From Zingiber officinale (lineage: Eukaryota > Streptophyta > Magnoliopsida > Zingiberales > Zingiberaceae), in assembly GCF_018446385.1 (NCBI RefSeq), contig NC_056002.1, forward strand, positions 4,761,474 through 4,825,473: a stretch of DNA of 64,000 bases. Direction: 5' to 3'. Below, piece after piece: positions 30,616-40,942 of the stretch. Positions within the stretch are counted from its first letter, which is position 1; every line of letters starts with the position of its first letter. Under the pieces are notes generated by a model, which ran no database searches, was not told where the DNA came from, and worked only from the letters and a program-made list of their open reading frames with translations. A program made the position numbers and the translations under genes.

Positions 30616-32088
30616 ATGGATCGACTCGGAGAAGACATCACGTTTCCACCATTCTACGAGTGCTGCAACTTCGCGTATTGGAAGGTAAGAATGAGGTATT
30701 TTCTTATGACTAACCTTGAAAATTGGAGTTGTGTTCAATTAGGTTTCAAGTCTCCGATGGACAAGAAAGGAGAAACCCTAGAGAAGAAGGAGTGGACCAA
30801 GGAGCAAATCCACCAATCAACCATCAATGATGAGGTAACGAAAATCATTGAATTTTCTTTACCTAATGACATTTTGTGTAGGATAGGTGGTTACAACAAT
30901 GCCAAGGAATTGTGGAACAATTTGGCCAAGTTCCATGAGGGGAGCTCCACTTCAAGTCATGAAGAGGAGTCAAGTGAGCTGAGTAGCTCACTTCATGAAG
31001 ATGTGGATTTAGAAGTTGAGGGCCACTCAACATCTAAAGAAGAAGAGGAGGAGAGTTCTTCTTCAAGTTCGGAGCAAGAAGAAGCTTCTACCTCCGGAAG
31101 GGATGAAGGAGAGAGCGTTCATCCATCCTCACCTCTAGGTAATTCAAGTCATTTAGTTTCTAGCAAATTACACATAATGTGCTTTGAGTATAGGGAATTT
31201 GGGCACTACAAGAGTAAGTGTCCAAAGAGGATTAGAAAGACTCCACCGACGCCAAAGATCAAGGAAGTCGGAGTCCCGATACGCAAGAGCAAGGAGCACG
31301 TGGTGTGCTTCCAATGCAAGCGAAGGGGACACTATAGGAGCCAATGTCCGAGGGGGAGGCAATCTCACAAGGACAAGAGATCGAGCACACGTATAAGGGG
31401 AGCTAGGGCAAACCCTAAGGTAATATCTAAGGCACATTCTTGCAATTCTAGTAGGATGCATGCTAGTAGCCTTATTGCTATTGTCAAGAATGATAAGCAT
31501 GTTAATTATAGGAATCAATATACATGCTTAGGTGCCAAACATGTGAGCCTAGATGAGGATAACACTAGGAAAGCCAACCCTAGGACTAACTCATCTAAGG
31601 CTAAGGAGAACCTAGGTAGAAATCCCAAATCAACTAGACACATGCCTAGGAATACCTCCAAGAAAAATGAAAAATTAAAAATTGAGGTATTAGAGCAGGA
31701 GAATCAAGTCTTGAGGTCAAGACTTGATACTTTGGAAAAGGCTCTTAAGAACTTGGAGAAGTCATCTCTAGGGTTTAAGGGTCAAAAACCAATGTCCAAG
31801 GACAAGAAAGGTTTGGGTCACAAACCTAAGTCTCAAGTGGTCAAGCCCACTTATCACAATGTTCCATTTGATTATGGAACAAGACCTAGGGCTAGAAAGA
31901 CCATCACCAAGGTCACAAGGGGAGTCACCCCTAGAGTGGATCTTGATGAGTCCCAAATGACCAAGGCTTCAAAGCCTAGGAGGGTCATTAGGAGGGTTGC
32001 TAGGGAAGTTATCCCTAGTGAATATTTAGTGAACCCAATGAGCTCTAATAGGTATTGGGTTCCTAGGAGCATCTTCTCTACCCCATAG
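30616..32088 (+). CDS. Gag protein of element A (490 residues)
   Basis: Copia-type capsid/nucleocapsid polyprotein. The N-terminal gag domain (DUF4219/UBN2-like, about residues 1-115, with FPPFYECCNFAYWKVRMRYF) is followed by an acidic Ser/Glu tract (about 115-175) and two zinc knuckles. The first (CFEYREFGHYKSKC) has Tyr for the second Cys; the second (CFQCKRRGHYRSQC) is intact. Then come a basic linker, a coiled coil (QENQVLRSRLDTLEKALKNL) and a C-terminal segment ending RYWVPRSIFSTP. Copia polyproteins carry a similar WVPKS segment just before protease; here a stop follows. The frame is fully open. It presumably forms particles using enzymes from another element. The degenerate first knuckle may weaken RNA binding. 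Confidence 0.9.
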   Translation: MDRLGEDITFPPFYECCNFAYWKVRMRYFLMTNLENWSCVQLGFKSPMDKKGETLEKKEWTKEQIHQSTINDEVTKIIEFSLPNDILCRIGGYNNAKELWNNLAKFHEGSSTSSHEEESSELSSSLHEDVDLEVEGHSTSKEEEEESSSSSSEQEEASTSGRDEGESVHPSSPLGNSSHLVSSKLHIMCFEYREFGHYKSKCPKRIRKTPPTPKIKEVGVPIRKSKEHVVCFQCKRRGHYRSQCPRGRQSHKDKRSSTRIRGARANPKVISKAHSCNSSRMHASSLIAIVKNDKHVNYRNQYTCLGAKHVSLDEDNTRKANPRTNSSKAKENLGRNPKSTRHMPRNTSKKNEKLKIEVLEQENQVLRSRLDTLEKALKNLEKSSLGFKGQKPMSKDKKGLGHKPKSQVVKPTYHNVPFDYGTRPRARKTITKVTRGVTPRVDLDESQMTKASKPRRVIRRVAREVIPSEYLVNPMSSNRYWVPRSIFSTP

Positions 32089-33367
32089 ATGGGTTAGAGA
32101 GTGTCAACTCCGATTAGAAGGGTAGTTAACCCAACTTTGAGGAAATTGACACTCAAGGAACATTTTCAAGGTTTTGTGAATCTTTGAAAATGAAATGAAT
32201 CTATCATTTACTCCTTGAAGAGTAAATTGTGCCATATTTGAAAAAAAAAAATATATCAACTTTAATCTTTATTGGCACAAGTTAGGAAAACCTAGAGAAA
32301 TACCAAGTTGGGGTCTTGGTACTCTCTTAGGAATTTAAGACAGTCTAGGCCCTGATTAAAAAGGTGTTATTCTTGAGGAAATATGAAATATGCCAATATT
32401 TGAGGATATACTTAATGTTAAGTGGCATAAATTAATCAAGAAAAATAGGAATGCCAACTTAGGTTTGGGCATTTTCTTGAAGCACTTTGAGCAATCTAGG
32501 TTTAGATTTTAAGTTAGCTAAGGTGTTAAGGATACTTAGATAGGTAATCTAGGTATTTTATTTGTGCTAACTTACCATGGTTGTTTTCCATATACCATGC
32601 CATGACATCATGTTTAACTTATTATCATTCGAAATGTCATGATAATGCTTAGGCTAATTATATGTCATGCTTATTTTAAGTTTTATACTTTATGCCATGA
32701 CATCATGAAATTGGAACATGCTTCTATTTATGACATCATTTTATGCCATGTCATAATCTCTTGCATTAATAATCAATGAAATTGATTTAAGGATAAAAAC
32801 ACAATTTGATATTGAGATCAAATTGGTGTTTAGAAAATGCATGAGAACTTAGCCTAAGATAACCTAAACCTATATCTCACATCAAAATTGACTTGGATGT
32901 GTTTGATACACTTTAGATGTGTGTGAGATTTTAGAATCATGAGTTAGGATCAAGGTACATAGTTCTTGTACCTAGATGAACCTAATTCAAGAGATTGGGG
33001 ATCATAGGGAAAGCTTATGTACAAGTCATGTACATATAGCCCAAAGATTGTGGTTCCAAATTAAAGGGTTTAAAATCATTTCAAAATTGATTTGAAAAAC
33101 CTTGATGAAGCTTTTCTGGTGATAGCATTCATCATTGAGCAAATTGATACACAGTTGAGGTAAACTTGAACTATTTCAAAGTTTTTGAACTTTGTATCAA
33201 GATTTGAAAATGGAAGTTATTTTCATAGAAAACTATTTTTCCTTGATAGTATATGTTATGAGGAATGTATCCTCAAATTTTCATAATTTTTCGAATTTTC
33301 TGTGATTTTCTAGAGGTTTCTGAATTTCGGAAGGAGAAAAATCAGAAACTTCTGATATCATAGTTGT

Positions 33368-33473
33368 GGACCGATCAGAAGGGAGTCTGATCGGTCCAGG
33401 TCTGTGTGGATCGGTCACTGTGACCGATCCAGGGGAGTCCTGATCGGTCTGGTGACCGATCAGCGCGTGCCAA
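33368..33473 (+). repeat. Internal palindrome cluster of element A
   Basis: Repeats of GACCGATCAG and CTGATCGGTC in opposite orientation, the same words that fill the element A LTR at 29676-29956, here in the non-coding part between gag and the 3' LTR. Confidence 0.9.
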
Positions 33474-34099
33474 CTTGCTGATTTTCGACTGTTTTGTCTG
33501 AAATTTTAGCTAGGAGTTGGTGTTTTGGATTTCTAAAGGTTTGAAACTCTCCAAGATATTGTTGGTGCAATGGTCAAGGGGGAGTTGACCTTTAGGGGGA
33601 GTTTTACCTATTAGTCAAGGGGGAGTTGACTTTTAGGGGGAGTTTTTACTCCTAAAGACTTGAGTGATATAGGATTATCACTAAGTTGATTGTTGACTTT
33701 AGTATCAAGGGGGAAATTAAGGGTTTCAATGAAAGGTATGGGACTTTCATTAGGAAGAAACTCTTGAACTTGATTCACTCCTTTTTTTTTTGATGTGTGT
33801 CAAAAAGGGGAAGAATGTCTAGAGAATGTTCAAGGAAGAACATTGGAGTTAGTGGGAGAGTTTGTTGATCACGACGAGTGAAGTTGTGAACAACGATAAC
33901 TTACTCTTCAGGGGGAGAGTTTGTTGATCTGTGCCAATAGGGGGAGAATGAAGGGTTTAAGTTAGGCCTTCATTATCTAAGAAGGAGGTTGCCTTCTTAG
34001 AAGGAGAATGTAAGGTTGTAACTTATGTTTCATTACCTAGTGGCGTGAGGAAAGTTGAGGCTATTGAATTAGCCTAACTTAAAGGTATTGTCAAACATC

Positions 34100-34113
34100 A
34101 AAAAGGGGGAGAT
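34100..34113 (+). promoter_or_regulatory. Polypurine tract of element A
   Basis: AAAAAGGGGGAGAT immediately before the 3' LTR; plus-strand DNA primer site. Confidence 0.85.
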
Positions 34114-35662
34114 TGTTGGTGCAATTTCTAGTAGGTCAAGGTTGACCTAGTTGACCAAGCGTAAACCTTGGTCATGGTTTCGATGTTTGACAATACAGAA
34201 AGACATGTAGACATGGACAATGCAGGTGCAGTTGTCCATGCGGAGAGATACTGATCAGGGTCTGATCAGGTTGGATGAAGAAGAGTTAAGTAGGTCAAGG
34301 TTGACCGGATACTTGACTGGGAAGTCCTAACTGGGATGTTAGGCAGTTCGGAAAGTCCTGGTGAGTGAAGCCAGGCAGTGGGAAAGTCCTGGTGAGTGAA
34401 GCCAGACAGTTGGAAAGTCCTGGTGAGTGAAGCCGGACAGATTGGAAATCCTGGTGAGTGAAGCCAGATGAAAACTCTAGTGAGTGAAGATAGGTGAAAG
34501 TCCTGGTGAGTGAAGCCGGGCAAGGGAAAATCCAGATGGATCAAGGGTGATCGGACATCTGGTGTTGAGAAGGTCAAGTAGGTCAAGGGAGTGACCGGAT
34601 ACTTGACACGAAGAGAAAAGTCCAAGTGGGTCAAAGGGATTGACCGGACATTTGGTAGGGAGCCTTAGCAGGTCAAGAGAGTGACCAGATGCTAAGCATG
34701 AGATACCAATAGGTCAAGGTTGACCGGATATTGTTTTGGAAGGTTTGAGACTTGGTTTGGGCAAAAACCAAGCTCTGGATCGATCTGGGGACCGATCCAG
34801 TGATACGGCTGATCGGTCTGGTGACCGATCAGTAATCAAACAGAATGCTTCTGTGGATTATCTGATCGGTCTGAAGACCGATCAGGAAGCAAACAGAAGA
34901 GAAGAAGGAGAAAGGCTGATCGGTCAAAGGGACCGATCAGACCCCTCCTGGACCGATCAAGACATAGCCTGATCGGTCCAGGCTTAGCCTGATCGGTCCC
35001 CAAGACCGATCAGGACCCTTGTGGACCGATCAGGATGAACCCTGATCGGTCCACATCCTAGCCGTTGCCTAGCAACGGTTAGTTTCTTCTGTGTCTTCTT
35101 CGCAGGTTATAAAAGGGGTTGAGGAGCTACTGTTCTGGGGTTACTACTTCCTTCTTGCCCTTGCTTCTTGCTGCACTTGAGCTTTAATTGAGCTCTCTGC
35201 TTCGTGAAGCTTCGTGTGAGCTTCCCCGGTTGGTCAGCTGCTGCTGTTCTTCTGTGAAGTTGCTGCTTCATCAACGGAAACCAGTCGAAGGCAAGCGTGT
35301 TTGTTTTTACATTCATATCGTTGCTTCTTCTTGTATTTCTTGTACACTCTGATCTTGCTGTTGCAAGAAAGTATTGTGGTGAGGTTTCTCCACCCACAAG
35401 GAGTATTTATTAGCCGGTTCTCCGGGGACTCATCCACCGACGGATTGATAGGCTTCGTCCACCTTACGGACACGCCGAGGAGTAGGAGTATCATCTCTGA
35501 ACCTCGTTACATTGTCGAGTTCGAGTTTGAGGTTTGATCTTTCCTTTTTACGTTTCTATTTAGCTATTTCCGCTGCGCTAACCCTAATCGTAGGAAGAAA
35601 CGGAAGATTTGGGGTCGGCTATTCACACCCCCCCTCTCTAGCCGCGATCATCGATCCTATCA
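34114..35662 (+). mobile_element. 3' LTR of element A (1549 bp)
   Basis: Starts TGTTGGTG and ends CCTATCA. Very similar to the 5' LTR, but with six instead of about nine tandem units and about 10 bp inserted near 35224. TATA box at 35108-35115. Confidence 0.93.
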
Positions 35663-35820
35663 CTTCCAGCTTGTCTTTGTCTTCATTTTGGCTTTCGAAG
35701 TTCCAATCGCTTGGGTGATTCCGGCCAATCGAAATAGGACTCACCCGAACCCAATTTCCGATCTTCTCCTCGAGCAGACTTCCGACCCGGCTTCTCGTCC
35801 CTTGAACGCCGCGCACATTC
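35663..35820 (-). mobile_element. 3' LTR of element B, piece 2
   Basis: Middle of the B LTR between the insertions of A and C; the first five bases (CTTCC) are the target duplication of A and the last five (CATTC) that of C. Confidence 0.85.
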
Positions 35821-36790
35821 TGTTGGAGCAATCCCAATGGTCCGTGTGATCATGTGTTTTGGTGTTTGGGCAAAAGGTTTAAGTTAGGTTTACCCTTGTT
35901 ATTTGATATATGTATGTGAGTATACAGATTTGCAGGATACATATATGACTCAGCTTGATGGCTTCGGGTCTGGTGAAGGATGGAGCATCTGAGGGACCGT
36001 GGACAAGGCAGCAAGGACAAGGGCCGAGGGAAGCGACTTCGAGGCATACGCGAAGGAGGGCATTGGGGACAAGTCACGGGCTTGGATGCATCCTAGGGAC
36101 GAGAGCCAAAGGAAGTAGGCTTGAAGGCAAGAGGTCAAGGCTGCAAAGAAGAGTCAAGTGAATCATGAGGGTACGAGTGCATGAGAGATTGTACTTGGAA
36201 AAAAATCTTGATGGGTGTTGTAGCAGTCAACGGGGTATTGTAGCAGGCAACGACACTGTAGCAATATTGTAGTAGTCGACTTGTAGAGAGCCGTTGGGCT
36301 GGCACCAGTCGACTGGTGCAAGGACCAGTCGACTGGTAACGGTAAAACAGCAGGGTTGTTTTCTTCTAAACTCTATAAGAAGGAGATTGGGATAGCTGGC
36401 CAAGGTGACGAAATTTGATTTGGTTAAAGCCTTATTAGTAGTCACCAAAGTGCTCAAGATTCTCTTGTGTCCAAGTGTTCTTGGTTGGTGTTGTGGTGAG
36501 GTTTCTCCACCCACAAGGAGTTGCTTGAGTAGCTGGAGTTTGTCGGGGGCTAATCCACCGAAGGATTGAGATAGTCCACCTTATAGACAGCCGTGAAGTA
36601 GGAGCAAGTTATCTCCGAACCACGTTACATTGGCGTGTATTGGTTTGCATTTCCTTTCTTTGTCTTTAGCTTTTGTATTCGTATTTAGTTTTGTATTATT
36701 CCTCTGTGCAACTAACGAATACATAGGAAGTGATCAATTTGGAGGTGTCGTTCATTCAACCCCCTTCTAACCGGCCACTGATCTCCTACA
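35821..36790 (+). mobile_element. 5' LTR of element C (970 bp)
   Basis: Starts TGTTGGAGC and ends TCCTACA. The palindrome ACCAGTCGACTGGT occurs at 36303-36337, then a TATA box (36374-36380). Differs by eye from the 3' copy far more than the LTRs of A do, so C is older. Confidence 0.9.
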
Positions 36791-36844
36791 AGTGGTATCA
36801 GAGTGGGGCCGCTCTCCTTCGAACTAACCGCCGAGGAAGCAAAG

Positions 36845-38425
36845 ATGACCGGCTTGATAGATCTGCCAAAGTTTGAAGGAGGAAGCTTATGGGACATCAC
36901 CTTTTAGATGGTGAAGATGAAGAACTTCTTCGAAACGGATTGAGACACAATGATGATGGTGGAAGAGTCATTTGAAGTCCCGAAGGACAAGAAAGGGAAG
37001 AAGTTTCAACCACGACATTGGACGGACGAGCAAACCACACGATCGGAGGTAAATTCAAAGGTAATATCAATTTTAATTGATATATTACCTAATGACGTTG
37101 TGAGTCATGTAAGTAAATATGAGAATGCTCACGAATTGTGGAGCAAAGTGAAGAAAGTTCTAGGAGAAGAACTTTTGCCTACACATGAAGAGGTAGAGCC
37201 CAAGGAGATGAGTTCAATTGCTCAAGTTGAGGAGAAGCAACCGGAAGTTGAGTCATGCTCAACATCCGAGGAGGAGAAGGAAGATGAGGCATCATCTACA
37301 TCCTCAAGAATTGAAGAAGATTCCAAGATGGATGAAGAAGAGGTCTTGGAGGTCAACTTAGTGAGTGTGTTCACCAAAGTCAAATCTAAGAACCATATTG
37401 TGTGCTTCGGTTGCAATGAGAAGGAACATTACAAGAGTAGATGTCCTTTGCTCAAGAAGATAAAACCTAAATCCACTCAAATTATTTTAGATACTAATGT
37501 GGGTTGTAGAAATGATGGTGTCAAGAAGAAGAAGGAGAAGAAACACATTAGATGCTTCACGTGTGGTGAAATGGGGCACTACCACACAAAATGCCCAAGG
37601 AATGGAGAGTTCAAGAAGTTGGAGCAATTAAAGAAATGAGAGAAGAAGAAGAAGAAGAGCTCGAGTCTAGGGGGAGCTTCAAGGGTAAGGGAGGTATACC
37701 CTAATTTGAATCATAATTCAAATATTTATACTCCCATGCATGCTAGAAATAATTTTCATTATTTGCCCGTGCATAACTTCAGTTTTAGATATCATGATAG
37801 AAGTAGGGTTAATGTAGATCAAAACCCTAAGGTACTTACTCATGATAAAATTGGTAATGGTAGACCTAAGGAGACCCAAGGCATTAATCCCAAGAAGGAG
37901 AGACATATGCCTAGAAAAATGGATAGGTCTAGAAATGTCCATGGTGGATATGTTGACTCTAGGTTTAGGAACCTAGAAAGGGAAAATCAAGCTTTGAAGT
38001 CAAAGCTTGATAATTTGGAGAAATTCCTTAAGAGATTCACTATTGGATCTAAGGGTTTAGATATGGTGTTGGGTAGCCAAAAATCCAACAACAATAGATC
38101 AGGTTTGGGATACCGATCTAATGTCTTTGATGCTAAGGAAAAGTCTTATGCTAGGGTTGCATATGATTATAGCAAGGAGAAGTCAATAAATGGCAAGGGA
38201 AAACCATTTAAAGGTAAGACTAAATTAACCAAGGACAAGGTGTCCAAGGTTAAGAAGGTTAGGTTTGTAGGCCAAGTGTCACCGGAGGTGCACCAATGTG
38301 TCCTAGTGATTGTAGATGAGTCACTTAGGGAGGTGGCTAAGGCTAAGGGCTCTAGGGGGAGCTCAAAGAGTCAATTTGGGACCCATGACAAATGGATCTC
38401 AGGTGGGTACTACTTGGGAGTCTAG
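36845..38425 (+). pseudogene. Gag of element C, single frame with three stops
   Basis: One frame from ATG 36845 to 38425, broken by TAG (about 36908), TGA (about 36944) and TGA (37637-37639). It opens MTGLIDLPKFEGGSLWDITF, has two intact zinc knuckles (CFGCNEKEHYKSRC and CFTCGEMGHYHTKC), a basic linker, a coiled coil (LERENQALKSKLDNLEKFL) and ends near HDKWISGGYYLGV. Its order matches the gag of element A. Stops without frameshifts suggest gradual decay. Confidence 0.85.
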
Positions 38426-38854
38426 AGGAGCCATGGAGTGTGCCAAATGGTTTGGAGACGGACTTGAGTCTCAAACCTAGGGATTTGGCACACATGGTTT
38501 GTGTTTCATGCAAGAAATATGACATTTGGGGTCATATACCATGATAATTAGTTTTGGATGTATATATGTTATATAAACCAATGTTAGAGATGTATTATGG
38601 GTTGGTATGGGCAAATACATCAAGAAGAAGCCAAAACTAGCACTTTAAGTCAAGGTTCAATTGAATCATTTAGTTAGTTTTGGATTTTATGTCAATATTG
38701 GGATTGGTGATAGATACATTTTGTAATGTATTTTTCCCAAGTAGACACTAGTAAAACAGACCTCTCCACAAAATTTGGGAATTTTTGGAAGTCTGTAAAA
38801 TTTTTGGTGCATTTCTGAAATTGGTCAGAAAAGATTATTTTTTTCAGAAATAGG

Positions 38855-39042
38855 ATACCAGTCGACTGGTACAGATACCAGTCGATTGGTAATAATATTT
38901 TTGAGCACAGAATATCTCTGTAAGCTCATTTCGTCGATACCAGTCGACTGGTAACAGTAGATTTCGAACACAGAATGCTTATGTGTGTTGATTTCAATAG
39001 GGGCAGTCCACTGGTACCAAGGGGCAGTCCACTGATACCAGT
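38855..39042 (+). repeat. Internal palindrome cluster of element C
   Basis: Repeats of ACCAGTCGACTGGT and variants, the same palindrome as in the C LTRs (36303-36337 and 50834-50900), in the non-coding part between gag and the 3' LTR. Confidence 0.9.
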
Positions 39043-39212
39043 CTAAACTTATTTTTCAGTGCTGTTTTTGACCATGTCAACTTGTTTAGATGTATGAGAT
39101 CTATGAGGGATAAATACATGAGTTTAGGGTCAGTTTGGACGACAAGTGTTCAACAATTGAGATATTGTTGGAGAGCTTTTTGAATGTTAGGAAAAGGGGG
39201 AGCAGTAAGGTA

Positions 39213-40125
39213 TGTTGGAACCCCAAGGTGTTTTGATGTGATCAAACAAGCTAAGTTAGGTCCTGTGTTTGTTTAACCCTTGTGTCTAAGTGTGCAGGAG
39301 CTTATGAACACAGGAAGTCGAGCGGAAGACGCGGCTAGCGAGAAGGACGGCACGGGAGAGAGCCGACGGGCTCGGTGCGTCTGAGGGATGAGGTGACCGC
39401 GGAAGAGTACACTGGTGGACGAGAAGAGCGTGCGCAGCGCTCGAGGGACGAGAAACCGGGAAGGAAGGCTGCTCGAGGAGAAGGCCGGAACATGGGTTCG
39501 GGTGAGCCCTATTCCGGAAGGCCGAGATCACCCAAGCTAGTGGAGCCAGAGCGAACAAACCCGGACCAAAGACAAGCCGAACTGAGACGAGCTGAACCGG
39601 AGCAGAGAGCCTGGACCAGAGTCAACTTTGTTGACTTGACAGGTCCGGGCGCCTGAATCAATTCCAAGCGCCCGGACCTCCGGGCGCCCGGGGGTTCATA
39701 TTTGACCAGATCGAAGCTGATCGCGAGCTGACCGTTGGGGGATAAAATTTATCCCCCCGGGGGCGCCCGGAACCCCTTCCAGGCACCCGGACCAGTACTA
39801 TAAATAAAGTACTGATCTGTACATTCAAGTACAACTACTTGTAATCCAGTGCTTTCATTTGTGTTATTTCTTTCTGTGCTTTCAACGTTGTAAGAGGCTA
39901 CTCCGCCCAGAGGAGAATCAATTAGTGCGCCTTCTTTGCCTTGGATTAGCAATCCTCTGATTGCAAACCAAGTAATTCCTCTGTGTCTACTTTCTGTCTT
40001 AATTAGTCTCTGCCTTTTTAATTACAAGTTCTTTTAAGTTAGTTGAATATCCGAGAAGGGTTTTTGGTTTTATTTTGCAGGGCAATTCACCCCTCCCCTC
40101 TTGCCGGCCTCCAAAGGGACCTACA
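39213..40125 (+). mobile_element. Solo LTR inside element C, TSD AGGTA
   Basis: 913 bp, TGTTGGAACC to ACCTACA, with AGGTA at 39208-39212 and 40126-40130. Related to the T/B LTR (shared GAGCTTATGAACACAGG region), but its palindrome is CCGGGCGCCCGG (39640-39791) rather than the GGCGCC words of T. TATA box 39799-39806. Confidence 0.92.
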
Positions 40126-40499
40126 AGGTATAGCTGGAAAAACCTTAAGTGTCTTTGCGTAGAAGGAGCCTTATGATAGGTTCTTAAATATCCCAGTAGG
40201 AAAATCCTAAAATCCTAGCCTATTGGGGAGCTTAGGTGTAGGGGGAGCCTTTTGATAGGTTCCAATGCATGTTGCATTTTGTTTCGGCAGTGTAAGTCCA
40301 AGTGTGTAGCCTTGGCAACGTAAGTCCATTCGGTAGTGTAAATCCAAGTGTATAGCCTTGGCAACGTAAGTTCATTCGGCGATGTAAGTCCAAGTGTGTA
40401 GCCTTGGCAAAGTAAATTCATTGTTTCTTTTTAGCATGTTTATTTGCTATATGTTTTCCCTAACTTAAACGTATTGTCAAACATAAAAAAGGGGGAGAT

Positions 40500-40942
40500 T
40501 GTTGGAGCAATCCCAATGGTCCGTGTTATTATGTGTTTTGGTGTTTGGGCAAAGGGTTTAAGTTATGTTTACCCTTGTTATTTGATCTGTATATGTGAGT
40601 GTACAGGTTTGCAGGATATACATATCACTCAGCTTGATGGCTTCGGGTCCGGTGAAGGATGGAGCATCCGAGGGACCGTGGACATGGCAACAAGGACAAG
40701 GGTCGAGGGAAGCAACTTAGAGGCATACGCGAAGGATGGCATTGGGGACGAGCCGCGAGCTTGGATGCATCCGAGGGACGAGAGCCAAAGGAAATAGGCT
40801 TGAAGGCAAGAGGTCAAGGCTGCAAAGAAGAGTTAAGTGAGTCGTGAGGGTATGAGTGCATGAGAGATTGCACTCGGGAAAAAATCTCGATGGGTACTGT
40901 AGTAGTTAACGATACTGTAGCAGCCAACGACATTGTAGTAGT
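40500..40942 (+). mobile_element. 3' LTR of element C, piece 1
   Basis: Begins TGTTGGAGC after the polypurine tract and is interrupted at 40942 by element E; bases 40938-40942 (GTAGT) are E's target duplication. Confidence 0.9.

Larger units (their letters stand above)
28922..35662 (+). mobile_element. Element A: complete gag-only LTR retrotransposon, TSD CTTCC
   Basis: LTRs at 28922-30553 and 34114-35662, primer binding site at 30556-30567, intact gag 30616-32088, about 2 kb of non-coding sequence, polypurine tract 34100-34113. The TSD CTTCC is at 28917-28921 and 35663-35667. No protease, integrase, reverse transcriptase or RNase H coding is visible, so it is non-autonomous (TR-GAG type). 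It sits inside the LTR of element B. Close LTRs and an intact gag suggest recent movement. Confidence 0.92.

Noticed and set aside
31168-31518. Minus-strand open frame of 116 codons
   Set aside because: Shadow of the gag gene of element A.
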